From positions 1 to 21,846 of the forward strand of contig SDOA01000068.1 of NCBI GenBank assembly GCA_004524595.1: 21,846 bases of DNA, given 5' to 3'. Below, piece by piece: positions 1-7,186 of the stretch (positions within the stretch are counted from its first letter, which is position 1; every line of letters begins with the position of its first letter). Made by a program: the position numbers and the translations under genes. The notes beneath the pieces are model-generated. The model was not told the DNA's origin, searched no databases, and saw only the letters and a list, made by a program, of their open reading frames with translations. Source of the DNA: Candidatus Thorarchaeota archaeon (GTDB lineage: Archaea; Asgardarchaeota; Thorarchaeia; Thorarchaeales; Thorarchaeaceae).

Positions 1-332
1 ACCGGAGCTCCACCTCTAAGTGGCATTTTTGTCCAGCCCATCTCTAATAGATCATCAAGTGATACAAGAGACCCAGATCTACCTGAACCATTGACGCTGA
101 TGGGACTCTTTCTTCCAGGAAGATGAATGAGTGCAAAGGCATCACCACCGCAACCCGTACTAAATGGTTCGACAACATCCAATACCGCTGCAATTGCTAC
201 TGCAGCATCTACAGCATTGCCTCCTCTTATGAGAATTTCAATACCAGCTTGGGTTGCTAGTGGCTGAGAAGATGCGGCGACTCCGTTTTTTGCGACAATA
301 TCAGAACGACCTGTTACACGACGCCAATACAC
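1..332 (-). CDS. ggt: Gamma-glutamyltransferase, N-terminal part (3' end outside window)
   Basis: About 110 N-terminal residues are present; the gene runs out of the window at base 1. The translation shows the typical opening of the gamma-glutamyltranspeptidase (Ntn-hydrolase) family: a segment like GVAASSQPLATQAG, then the hallmark ILIRGGNAVDAAVA, then VVEPFSTGCGGDAFALIH. The family cleaves gamma-glutamyl amide bonds, for example of glutathione or other gamma-glutamyl thiols, or transfers the glutamyl group; the catalytic Thr lies in the missing C-terminal half. The GTG start at 332-330 is favoured by a GGAGG (341-345, read on the minus strand) 8 bases upstream and by its position 3 bases after the stop of the upstream metallo-beta-lactamase/rhodanese gene, which implies one transcript and coupled translation. 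Substrate and cellular location cannot be told from this fragment. Confidence 0.85.
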   Translation of the reverse strand, partial: MYWRRVTGRSDIVAKNGVAASSQPLATQAGIEILIRGGNAVDAAVAIAAVLDVVEPFSTGCGGDAFALIHLPGRKSPISVNGSGRSGSLVSLDDLLEMGWTKMPLRGGAP

Positions 333-335
333 GTA

Positions 336-1739
336 CTAAGCCTCCATAGGAAAACCTCGAGCCTTCCAACCCTTGATGCCTTCCAATGGGACGACGATAT
401 CATTTACGTCAAGCTTCTTGAGTAAGCTTGCAGCAGTTGTGCTTCGATTACCTGAGGGACAGATTATTGCATGTGCGCCTCCTTCAAGAGAGAGTTCGTT
501 TCCAAGTCCAATCTGAGTTAGTGGAAGGTTTTGAGAACCGGGAACATGTTCAGTATCAAATTCATGTGGCTCACGAATATCTAAGACTTGAATAGATTTG
601 TCAGTGATTCTCTGTCTTAATGCATCTATTGAAATGCGGGTAATAGTTTCTAATTCCAGTCCTTTGACTAGCCAACCAGATATCCCATTTCGTAAGAAGC
701 CAATGATATTATCAAGACCAACGCGAACCAAATAGCTCCATGCCTCTTCTAAATCACTCTTCTCATTGAGTATCAGTGAAATACTATTTTTCGAGTTCAA
801 GCTCCAGCCAGTTAGAAGACCCATATTGGTAAGAGTAAGATTGATTGTCTTAGGAATATGCCCTTCAAGAAAATTCATAGCAGGTCTCGTATCTACTGCC
901 TGATGATTATCATCTTGAAGTAATTTCTTGAAGTCTTCGATTTCTAATTCAACAAGAGACTCCAATGAATTGAGCAGAGGCGGACCATCAGTATTCAACT
1001 TCTCGCATCTTTTAAAATATGGGGCTCGAGTCAGACGTTGATTAACCTTTGCGTCAATAAAGTCTTCTTCATTCATATTTAGCCAAGGATTATGCAGTCG
1101 CTCGTACCCAATTGTTGAGAATTCTCTATCACCAATAGCACCCCCACAGACAGAACCAGCTCCATGTCCAGGATGAATCACGATTCCATCATCCAAAGTA
1201 AGAATCTTCTCAGTCAGGCTTATGTATAGTTTTCGTGACATCTCTGCATGTTTATTCAAATCTACTAAATCAGTACGACCTACTTCATTAACAAAGATTG
1301 TATCGCCAGTGAAAATCACAATTGGTTCGGGGCCACTAGTGGTATCAGAAACAACATAACACATACTGTCGTCAGTATGACCTGGTGTCTGTATACAGTT
1401 AACATTTGTTTTTCCTACAGCGATGGATTCACCATCATCAAGGTCATGTTCTCCAAATCCGAACTTTGTAGCATTACTATGAGCTATTTCACAATCAGGA
1501 ACCAATGACTGTAATTCAAGAGACCCAGTCACATAATCTTCATTTCTATGAGTCTCAAAAATAAATTTTATTTCAACTCCGTTTCTCTCTGCTATCTCTT
1601 TGTATATTGAAGCATCACGACGAGGATCAATAACAAATGCTTCGCCATCAGAGGTAACAAGATACGATAGTGCTGCCAACCCTTCTGAACGCACGGTATG
1701 TATCCGCAATTGAAAACACCCTGTTAGCAGTAAGGTCAT
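336..1739 (-). CDS. MBL-fold hydrolase with two rhodanese domains (persulfide dioxygenase-like)
   Basis: A 467-residue protein. Residues 12-235 are a metallo-beta-lactamase fold: the usual HxHxDH is altered to H64-R-N-E-D68-Y69, followed by TPGH121T, FTGD146T and PGH192G. Residues about 265-360 form a rhodanese-like domain whose catalytic loop lacks cysteine, so it is probably structural. Residues about 370-467 form a second rhodanese with an intact CPSGNR loop (Cys427), able in principle to carry a persulfide. H64, H121 and D146 match the three iron ligands of ETHE1-type persulfide dioxygenases, so sulfur-atom oxidation or transfer is the best guess. The start is uncertain: an in-frame TTG at 1709 has an AGGGTG just upstream and fits where the family fold begins, and a TATA-like TTAAAAGA near 1745-1752 would put the transcript start below the ATG. 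It heads an operon with the gamma-glutamyltransferase. Confidence 0.88.
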   Translation of the reverse strand: MTLLLTGCFQLRIHTVRSEGLAALSYLVTSDGEAFVIDPRRDASIYKEIAERNGVEIKFIFETHRNEDYVTGSLELQSLVPDCEIAHSNATKFGFGEHDLDDGESIAVGKTNVNCIQTPGHTDDSMCYVVSDTTSGPEPIVIFTGDTIFVNEVGRTDLVDLNKHAEMSRKLYISLTEKILTLDDGIVIHPGHGAGSVCGGAIGDREFSTIGYERLHNPWLNMNEEDFIDAKVNQRLTRAPYFKRCEKLNTDGPPLLNSLESLVELEIEDFKKLLQDDNHQAVDTRPAMNFLEGHIPKTINLTLTNMGLLTGWSLNSKNSISLILNEKSDLEEAWSYLVRVGLDNIIGFLRNGISGWLVKGLELETITRISIDALRQRITDKSIQVLDIREPHEFDTEHVPGSQNLPLTQIGLGNELSLEGGAHAIICPSGNRSTTAASLLKKLDVNDIVVPLEGIKGWKARGFPMEA

Positions 1740-1741
1740 TC

Positions 1742-1757
1742 TATCTTTTAAGAGATA
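1742..1757. promoter_or_regulatory. Imperfect 16-base palindrome in the promoter of the MBL/rhodanese gene
   Basis: TATCTTTTAAGAGATA reads the same on both strands except for one base pair. It overlaps a TATA-like TTAAAAGA on the minus strand just upstream of the MBL/rhodanese start and lies in the 98-base gap shared with the divergent gene at 1838. It could be an operator or only an AT-rich promoter; nothing in the window identifies a binding protein. Confidence 0.25.
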
Positions 1758-1837
1758 AGGTATAGTGATTCTTAAGTATCATGATGTCCTAGAGCAAAGA
1801 TTAAACAGAATAGACTTCATAGGAAAAAGGGAAGATT

Positions 1838-2317
1838 ATGTCCGAGAGCAACAACAATCGACTGATTAATAATGATGAGGGCATCATTGTCGAAGCGTCA
1901 CTTGACATTTTGAAAAAAGCTGTCGAGAAAGTGTTATTTGAGTTTTCTGAGAAAATATACACAGCAGACGGAGTCAATAAAACGCCAGAAGATCAGATAA
2001 TACCTACTGATTCAATTCTATTTGAAGAACATATCACACCTAGTCCTGCTCGTATAGTCATTATCAAAATTGACGATAATCTTTGGTATGTATTATCTAC
2101 ATCAGAACCACCAACAGGAGGATATCCTTCTGGAAGGGACGCAATGAGAGCGGCGCAAGCGGAAGTGAAACGTCTTCGCATCATTAAAGAGTACCTTTCA
2201 ACACAAATGAATGTCAAAAAAGTTGAAGATGTTAGAAATTGGCAACCTGATATGAGAGCGGAAGCTGCTGATGTGTTAGACATTATCAAAGAAGCCTCGA
2301 AAAGATGGATTAATTAG
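1838..2317 (+). CDS. Unknown soluble protein, 159 residues
   Basis: I do not recognise this family. The protein is acidic, with no signal peptide or membrane helix. Residues 20-45 are predicted amphipathic helix, residues about 66-95 read as beta strands (ARIVIIKIDDNLWYVLSTSE), followed by a Gly/Pro-rich turn and a long basic helix around residues 105-130, then an acidic helical C-terminus. The compact alpha/beta make-up and regular codon use argue that it is a real gene. It starts with ATG behind a weak GGGAAG. It is divergent from the MBL/rhodanese gene and 60 bases upstream of the signal peptidase on the same strand, so the two may be co-transcribed, although an AT-rich TATA-like stretch at 2332-2346 could give the peptidase its own promoter. 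Confidence 0.7.
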   Translation: MSESNNNRLINNDEGIIVEASLDILKKAVEKVLFEFSEKIYTADGVNKTPEDQIIPTDSILFEEHITPSPARIVIIKIDDNLWYVLSTSEPPTGGYPSGRDAMRAAQAEVKRLRIIKEYLSTQMNVKKVEDVRNWQPDMRAEAADVLDIIKEASKRWIN

Positions 2318-2377
2318 TAATCAATTAGGGTCAATTTTATTAATTAGTCAATATCGCAACTATAAGGAGTACGACCA

Positions 2378-2950
2378 ATGGAACGCGCTCGTAGTATTTT
2401 GAAATGGGACCAACGTTCTGAGATTGCAAAAACGAGTTTCATCATCCTGATAGTAGTTGGTGCAACCTTAGGTTCCTATGGTATTTTCACTTTGACAATG
2501 GGAACATCTACTCCACTTGTAGTTGTTGAGAGTAAATCTATGATACCAAATCTTGATATTGGCCATCTTCTCATTCTACAAAATAGAGCACCTGATAGAA
2601 TTTATCTAAATGATATCATCGTGTTCAATACAGACTATCATAACAAACCTATAGTCCACAGGATTGTTGAGATCCAAAATGTAAGTGGTGAATTGAGATA
2701 CTTCACAAAAGGTGACAATAATAGTCTCAGAGATCAGGGATATCGCGTGTATGAAGATATTATTGGTGTTGTTGTCTTAGCAATTCCTTATGTAGGATAT
2801 GTGACATTATTTCTACACGAACCTTATGGTCTTCCTATTGTTCTAATCATATTCATCGCACTTCTTGTCTTACCCGAGTTTTTCTTTAAAGATGATAAAA
2901 AAGATGATGAATTGAAAAAACAATCCGAAGAAGATATCCCCAATATCTAA
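2378..2950 (+). CDS. Signal peptidase I, archaeal/ER (Sec11) type
   Basis: A 190-residue membrane-bound serine protease that would remove signal peptides from Sec-exported proteins at the outer face of the membrane. One membrane helix at residues about 19-40 is followed by the catalytic box VVESKSMIPN (nucleophile Ser54 in SMxP), then IVHRIVEI with His94 in place of the bacterial general-base lysine, then YFTKGDNN with Asp113. This Ser-His-Asp arrangement is that of archaeal and eukaryotic Sec11 peptidases (MEROPS S26B). A second hydrophobic helix at about 151-168 is followed by a charged Lys/Asp/Glu tail. The ATG has a good AAGGAG 8 bases upstream. It could serve the exported proteins in this window (10240, 12201 and 20093), but it is likely general-purpose. 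Confidence 0.92.
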   Translation: MERARSILKWDQRSEIAKTSFIILIVVGATLGSYGIFTLTMGTSTPLVVVESKSMIPNLDIGHLLILQNRAPDRIYLNDIIVFNTDYHNKPIVHRIVEIQNVSGELRYFTKGDNNSLRDQGYRVYEDIIGVVVLAIPYVGYVTLFLHEPYGLPIVLIIFIALLVLPEFFFKDDKKDDELKKQSEEDIPNI

Positions 2951-3046
2951 ATGTAGGTTTTTCAATAGTTTCGAAGAAATATAACAGCAAATTTTGCCAT
3001 GCAAATCCCCTATAACAAGGAAAAAAAAACAGCAGTGATTTGAGAG

Positions 3047-3907
3047 TTGAAAATTAAAAAACTGAGACCATTCCAAATTAATTCAATTTTGGGATTGTTA
3101 CTCTGTGGAATTATGATATTCAATAGTGCCAATAGTATTCAAGCGATTCCTTCACCTACAGGATACATGGTTAATGATTGGGCAAATGTATTAACCTATG
3201 AAGAGGAGGATGATCTTGAATATGCTTGCCGTTATATCGAAGAGCAAACTACTGTTGAAGTTTTTATTGTCATAACTGATGACCTCGAAGGTGAAGAGTT
3301 CAATCGCTATTCATACCTTCTCTTCAATGGATGGGGTATGGGAAAGGATGATGTGAATAATGGGCTATTACTAATCCTATATTATTGGGAGAATGAGACC
3401 CATTTTTCTTACAATTTTAGAGTTGAAATTGGGAGAGGACTTGAAGGCGCTATTACTGCATCTGAAGCAGCAAGAATAACCAATGACAATATAACATTCT
3501 GGTTTGATTGGGCATATTTCTATGATGGATTCTATGACGGACTAGTTGAGTTTTATAACGAATTCAAAGATGACCCTAGTGTCCGCAGTCAAATAGGCGA
3601 TACCATGGGGCTTGCAGCATTTCAGCTCTGGGGTTATGAGAATCCTCTAATAGCAGGCGCGATTATTGCTGTTGGACTGACAACTATGTTCTACCTCTTT
3701 CAATTCTCTTTGCACAGAAGACAGTTTGTCTTATTCCCAATTGTTGGAATGGCATTACTATTATACATGGCGTGGTGGTGGGATGATTCACTCCTTGTAT
3801 TAGGTTATGCAATTGCTATAGCTATAGGAGCAACTATGACAATTAAAGGAAGCCATAGAATTCGTCCTGGAGGGGGTCGGACAGAGGGTGGTGGTTATAC
3901 ATACTAG
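3047..3907 (+). CDS. TPM-domain (YgcG-like) membrane protein
   Basis: A 286-residue protein starting with TTG; no in-frame ATG or GTG fits the full signal peptide and the ribosome site is weak, so the start is less certain than the gene. Residues 12-33 are a signal peptide or first helix. Residues about 36-175 form a TPM domain: the hallmark opening YMVNDWANVLTYEEEDDLE, then TTVEVFIVITDDLEG, GWGMGKDDVNNGLLLIL and FRVEIGRGLEGAI. Three membrane helices follow at about 200-218, 228-244 and 248-268, ending in a Gly-rich GGGRTEGGGYTY tail like that of bacterial YgcG proteins. TPM proteins have been linked to phosphatase activity and, in plants, photosystem repair; their role in archaea is not settled. 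The LemA gene lies 15 bases downstream, a pairing common across prokaryotes. Confidence 0.87.
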   Translation: MKIKKLRPFQINSILGLLLCGIMIFNSANSIQAIPSPTGYMVNDWANVLTYEEEDDLEYACRYIEEQTTVEVFIVITDDLEGEEFNRYSYLLFNGWGMGKDDVNNGLLLILYYWENETHFSYNFRVEIGRGLEGAITASEAARITNDNITFWFDWAYFYDGFYDGLVEFYNEFKDDPSVRSQIGDTMGLAAFQLWGYENPLIAGAIIAVGLTTMFYLFQFSLHRRQFVLFPIVGMALLLYMAWWWDDSLLVLGYAIAIAIGATMTIKGSHRIRPGGGRTEGGGYTY

Positions 3908-3922
3908 AAAGGAGAAACTAAA

Positions 3923-4468
3923 ATGGAAGGAAAACAAATCGCGTGTATTGTGGTACTTGGACTTGTAATTGTTGGTGTAGGATTTTCAGCCTCAGTAATT
4001 ATGACATATAATGACTTGGTTGCTGCACAGAACGATGCAAAAAATAAGTGGACACATATTCAGATTCAATACGAACTTAAGATTGCATTAATTCCACAAT
4101 TGATAGATGTTGTACAAAATTATACCGCATTTGAACAAGAAACATTGACGCAAATTACTGAGCTTAGAACGCAATGGTTGAGTCTGAACAACAGTCCAAG
4201 CGAGCAAGCAAACATTTCTACACAACTGAATGTCGCTTTCGATGCACTTTTTGTGGCGATTCAAGAGAATTATCCAACGCTTTATGCTAGTGAACTCTAT
4301 CAGGACCTGTTCGTTGAGATCACTTCAACTGAGAACAAAATAGCAATGGCGAAACTGGACTATAATGATGCCGTCACTGAATACAACACTAAACTCATGC
4401 AATTTCCAGGAAACATTGTTGCAGGGATATTTAGCTTACAACCTATGATTCTATATGCATCAGGATAG
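3923..4468 (+). CDS. lemA: LemA family protein
   Basis: A 181-residue protein with one N-terminal membrane helix (residues about 7-28) followed by a long helical, coiled-coil-like domain. The opening MTYNDLVAAQNDAKNKWTHI and the segment IALIPQLIDVVQNYTAFEQE match the LemA signature (YN.LV, then W..I, then L.P.L...V..Y..HE). The family's biochemical role is unknown. It starts 15 bases after the TPM protein with a strong AAGGAG Shine-Dalgarno, so the two are almost certainly co-translated and probably act together at the membrane. The length fits the family. The gene ends 39 bases from the convergent AAA+ ATPase. Confidence 0.92.
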   Translation: MEGKQIACIVVLGLVIVGVGFSASVIMTYNDLVAAQNDAKNKWTHIQIQYELKIALIPQLIDVVQNYTAFEQETLTQITELRTQWLSLNNSPSEQANISTQLNVAFDALFVAIQENYPTLYASELYQDLFVEITSTENKIAMAKLDYNDAVTEYNTKLMQFPGNIVAGIFSLQPMILYASG

Positions 4469-4507
4469 TTGAGAGAATACAATTCCAAATAACCTAATTC
4501 AATTGAT

Positions 4508-6115
4508 CTAAACAAACAATTCATCAATTAGACCTGTTATTGCTTCAGCATATCCATGAGGAAGTATTCCAGCATTCGCCTCTTGTACAAATGTAGTGCC
4601 AGTTTCATCGTCGAATCTAAGAGTCAAAATCTTTGAACTAATTTCCTTAAGGATTGCATCAAACTTAGCTCCCTTAGTTTCAGTTGGTACAGCTATCATT
4701 GTGCCATCAACAGACCCATCATCAAGAATTGACTTCAATCTATTAGCAGCATAGAATGCTGCAACACCACCACTCCGATCCCAGTCCTTGACATTTGGAA
4801 CATCTATGCCTATATATTTTACAACTCCATCCCTTTCTAATCGGGCAATCATTGATTTCTGTTTTTGAGAAGGTTCATCGTCAATTATTGGTTTAACTTC
4901 AACCCCGAGACGATCTCCAATAATTTTGAGTACTTCTATTAACGTATTTGTAACAACAGTACTAGTTAGTTTAATTACATAATCTTCCTGAGGTTCCGCT
5001 TCAGAGATTGGCTTTTCAAAGAGAATGAAATCCAATTGGGGAATCAGATATTTAATAGCTTCTCGAGGATTACCTTTAGAGTAGGAATAAGCTTCATCAA
5101 TAATAGACTGGGTAAAGGGAAATAGTGGATCTGGGGGAGGTTCAATATTTTGAAGTTGCCAATACTTGCTCATAGTGTCTTTAACGAATAATGCGATATC
5201 ATCTCCTGTGAATAATGCCAGTTCAACTGGAGCTTCCATTCTTGATCTCATTGGTCCATCAGCAATGTTGTAAACCCTTTCCCAAACATCACTAAGGCAT
5301 GATGCAATAATTACGGTGTTCTTTGTTTCGTTGTAGATTCTTTTAAGAATCTCAAGGAAGTGTCGTTCACCCTGTTCTCCATATGAGTTGTAAGGTCCCT
5401 CCATTTCATCAATGAATAGCACAATTGGGACTTCAGATCCCTCAGTCAAAAGCTTGAATGTTGCCAAAGTAACATCATCTTCTTCTAGTATGGTCCTTAC
5501 ACCGAGTCTTTCAATCTCGTGCTCGTTTAAAGCATCCCCAAACAACCAGCGTCTGGCAAGATCCTGTGTCGCAGGGTCTAGACGATATCTTAGGAGAATT
5601 TTAACAACATCAGCTGAAATTCCCGGATAATCAACCAACAATCGCTCCAGAGCGTATGTATAATCATAGATTTCATGGGTAACTCCTTTAAGCCCTCCAA
5701 ATTTCTGTATAAGCATATCAACTGTCTGTTCAAAGATTGCATCTCCCGCCTCATCGACAAGACAGGCATGAAGGTGAAGAGGAACACGGACTGGAGAAGG
5801 TGGAGAGGGAACATATACTGCCAAGAAATTACCAGCTGCAAAGTAATTCTCTTGGTCCTTCAATACCCAAAAAAGGTGCGTCTTTCCAGACCCTGCACCT
5901 CCCAGAACAGGTTGGAATCGTGGAGTGCCATCCTTCATGGTAAAGCGCACAGCTCGAAAGATTGCTCTATCTGCATCCTTGTGAGGATTAGGTACATCAA
6001 TCTCATCTCGTGTGTCACCTCGGGAGACATACCGTGTGAGTGGGGGTTCATTTCTAAGAATTGAAAAGTACATCTCTCTATCAAAGTCGGAAGAATTGTA
6101 GTGTGGTGGAATCAT
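4508..6115 (-). CDS. AAA+ ATPase, Orc/Cdc6- or STAND-like, with unassigned C-terminal domain
   Basis: A 535-residue P-loop ATPase. An N-terminal region of about 60 residues precedes the Walker A LGGAGSGKTHLF (GGAGSGKT at about 72-79), Walker B VLFIDEM (about 232-238), a sensor-1-like strand IIASC (about 269-273) and a GNPREAIKYL sensor-2 helix (about 348-357) of the kind seen in Orc1/Cdc6-related and STAND ATPases. The C-terminal 170 residues are not recognised; they hold a DGTMIAVPTETKG segment with D470, E479 and K481 spaced as in PD-(D/E)xK nucleases, which is suggestive only. The start is the ATG at 6115 because AGGAGG lies exactly 9 bases upstream (6125-6130); a longer ATG at 6151 lacks a ribosome site and overlaps a TATA-like CTTTATGC. 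It may be a molecular switch or loader; the partner is unknown. Confidence 0.85.
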   Translation of the reverse strand: MIPPHYNSSDFDREMYFSILRNEPPLTRYVSRGDTRDEIDVPNPHKDADRAIFRAVRFTMKDGTPRFQPVLGGAGSGKTHLFWVLKDQENYFAAGNFLAVYVPSPPSPVRVPLHLHACLVDEAGDAIFEQTVDMLIQKFGGLKGVTHEIYDYTYALERLLVDYPGISADVVKILLRYRLDPATQDLARRWLFGDALNEHEIERLGVRTILEEDDVTLATFKLLTEGSEVPIVLFIDEMEGPYNSYGEQGERHFLEILKRIYNETKNTVIIASCLSDVWERVYNIADGPMRSRMEAPVELALFTGDDIALFVKDTMSKYWQLQNIEPPPDPLFPFTQSIIDEAYSYSKGNPREAIKYLIPQLDFILFEKPISEAEPQEDYVIKLTSTVVTNTLIEVLKIIGDRLGVEVKPIIDDEPSQKQKSMIARLERDGVVKYIGIDVPNVKDWDRSGGVAAFYAANRLKSILDDGSVDGTMIAVPTETKGAKFDAILKEISSKILTLRFDDETGTTFVQEANAGILPHGYAEAITGLIDELFV

Positions 6116-6243
6116 TCTAATAAGCCTCCTAACTATCTTTGTTGATTGCATAAAGTCGATTTGAATCTACCGACAGTTCATAAATGAAGAGCATATCCCC
6201 ATATTCTCTGACAAATGAATAGTGAATAAAACCAATCAGAGGA

Positions 6244-6813
6244 TTAGGGCCTTCCCTTTACTTGAAATGTTGGGTTTGCTGAAATAAACTCATTCCTCAA
6301 AATGTCCATTACCAAGAGATTCTTGTACGTACCATCTAAGAATTCAGTTTCTCTTAGAAGTCCTACTCGCTTGAATCCTACTTTCTCATATGTACGAATC
6401 GCACGAATGTTATCTTCCATAGTATCCAAGTAGATGCTATGAAGATTAAGAATGTTGAAACCTATCCATAACATTACACGAGTTGCATCTGTCCCAAATC
6501 CCCTTGAGAGGTTCTTAGGATTATGAATAGAAATGCCAAACTCAGCTCTACTATGAGGTCTCCTAATATCTTCAAGATGAACCAAACCAATGAATTCATT
6601 GCTATTTTTATCGACTATGGCAAGCTCTAATAGTCTGTCTCTCCATGGATCAGCAATGCTTCTCTTCTCAAGCCAAATCTCCATATATCTTCTAGATCTA
6701 GGTAATGGAACTCCTAGGTATCTACGGAAATTAAGTGAATTCCAATGTGCAATGATAGTATCAAAATCAGATGTATCCAATGAGCGCAGATACACACGTT
6801 TGCCAAAGTACAT
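6244..6813 (-). CDS. GNAT N-acetyltransferase, RimJ/RimL type
   Basis: A 189-residue acetyl-CoA-dependent N-acetyltransferase. It has the RimJ/RimL-like opening GKRVYLRSLDTSDF, a central ELAIVDKNSNEFIGLVHLED strand pair, the acetyl-CoA loop LSRGFGTDA (residues 102-110) and the characteristic EDNIRAIRTYEKVGFKRVG near the C-terminus. Proteins of this branch acetylate protein N-termini or small amines, and the substrate cannot be read from sequence. A TATA-like GATTTATTTTC (minus strand, 6834-6844) centred about 26 bases upstream of the ATG suggests a leaderless transcript. It lies 128 bases upstream of the ATPase on the same strand, but the ATPase appears to have its own promoter. Confidence 0.92.
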   Translation of the reverse strand: MYFGKRVYLRSLDTSDFDTIIAHWNSLNFRRYLGVPLPRSRRYMEIWLEKRSIADPWRDRLLELAIVDKNSNEFIGLVHLEDIRRPHSRAEFGISIHNPKNLSRGFGTDATRVMLWIGFNILNLHSIYLDTMEDNIRAIRTYEKVGFKRVGLLRETEFLDGTYKNLLVMDILRNEFISANPTFQVKGRP

Positions 6814-6898
6814 ATCTAAGTAAGAGAATCTTAGAAAATAAATCTGCCACTAGAACACATATGAAACACCGTGTGAGTATTTAATAGAAAGTTTATCA

Positions 6899-6912
6899 TA
6901 TATTTATTATAA
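6899..6912 (+). promoter_or_regulatory. TATA-like promoter of the small membrane protein
   Basis: CATATATTTATTAT is the most TATA-like block in the 139-base gap between the divergent GNAT gene and the small membrane protein. It would place a transcript start near 6932-6938, giving a short leader that holds GGAG at 6940-6943. Confidence 0.4.
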
Positions 6913-6952
6913 TTCAATAATCATTAAATCAAGTGAAGTGGAGTGGTTTTGA

Positions 6953-7186
6953 ATTCAAATAGATAATTTCTTTGACCTAATACGATTTTTGATTATACTT
7001 ATTTTTGTTATACCGATTGTTTTGTGTATAGCATGTGTGGAATTATGGGGCTTAAGAGGCACTAAAAAACAATGGAAAGAAATGAGCCCTGAGAAAAAGA
7101 GATCAGAGTACAAAGTTTGTGCGTTTCTCTGTGTGGTCATTTTGATAATGATCATAATAATGACTATTGTAATGACTTCTATTTGA
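6953..7186 (+). CDS. Small two-helix membrane protein, likely with a rare ATT start
   Basis: About 77 residues: an amphipathic opening (IQIDNFFDLIRF), membrane helix 1 (LIILIFVIPIVLCIACVEL), a basic loop (KKQWKEMSPEKKRSEYK) and membrane helix 2 (CAFLCVVILIMIIIMTIVM). I do not recognise the family. The only standard start in this frame is TTG 6989, which would cut into helix 1; the frame is open upstream to 6953, directly after a TGA at 6950-6952. ATT 6953 has GGAG (6940-6943) 9 bases upstream and a TATA-like AT block (6899-6912), so an ATT start is my preferred reading; a one-base error that would join the TTG at 6949 is the alternative. Its last 84 bases overlap the convergent DUF998 gene. 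Confidence 0.5.
   Translation: MQIDNFFDLIRFLIILIFVIPIVLCIACVELWGLRGTKKQWKEMSPEKKRSEYKVCAFLCVVILIMIIIMTIVMTSI

Noticed and set aside
1993..2289. Minus-strand open frame of 98 codons
   Set aside because: It is antisense to the unknown 159-residue gene, which has the better start and protein-like composition.
2306..2346. Repeated ATTAATTAGT sequence around the end of the 159-residue gene
   Set aside because: Two copies of an AT-rich 10-mer look like promoter-type composition and not a repeat element.
5412..6064. Several open frames on the plus strand and one extra minus-strand frame inside the ATPase gene
   Set aside because: They lie wholly inside a clear AAA+ ATPase with Walker motifs and show no family features of their own.
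6815..6835. Inverted repeat TCTAAG/CTTAGA upstream of the acetyltransferase
   Set aside because: Six base pairs in AT-rich DNA with a 9-base spacer is expected by chance.
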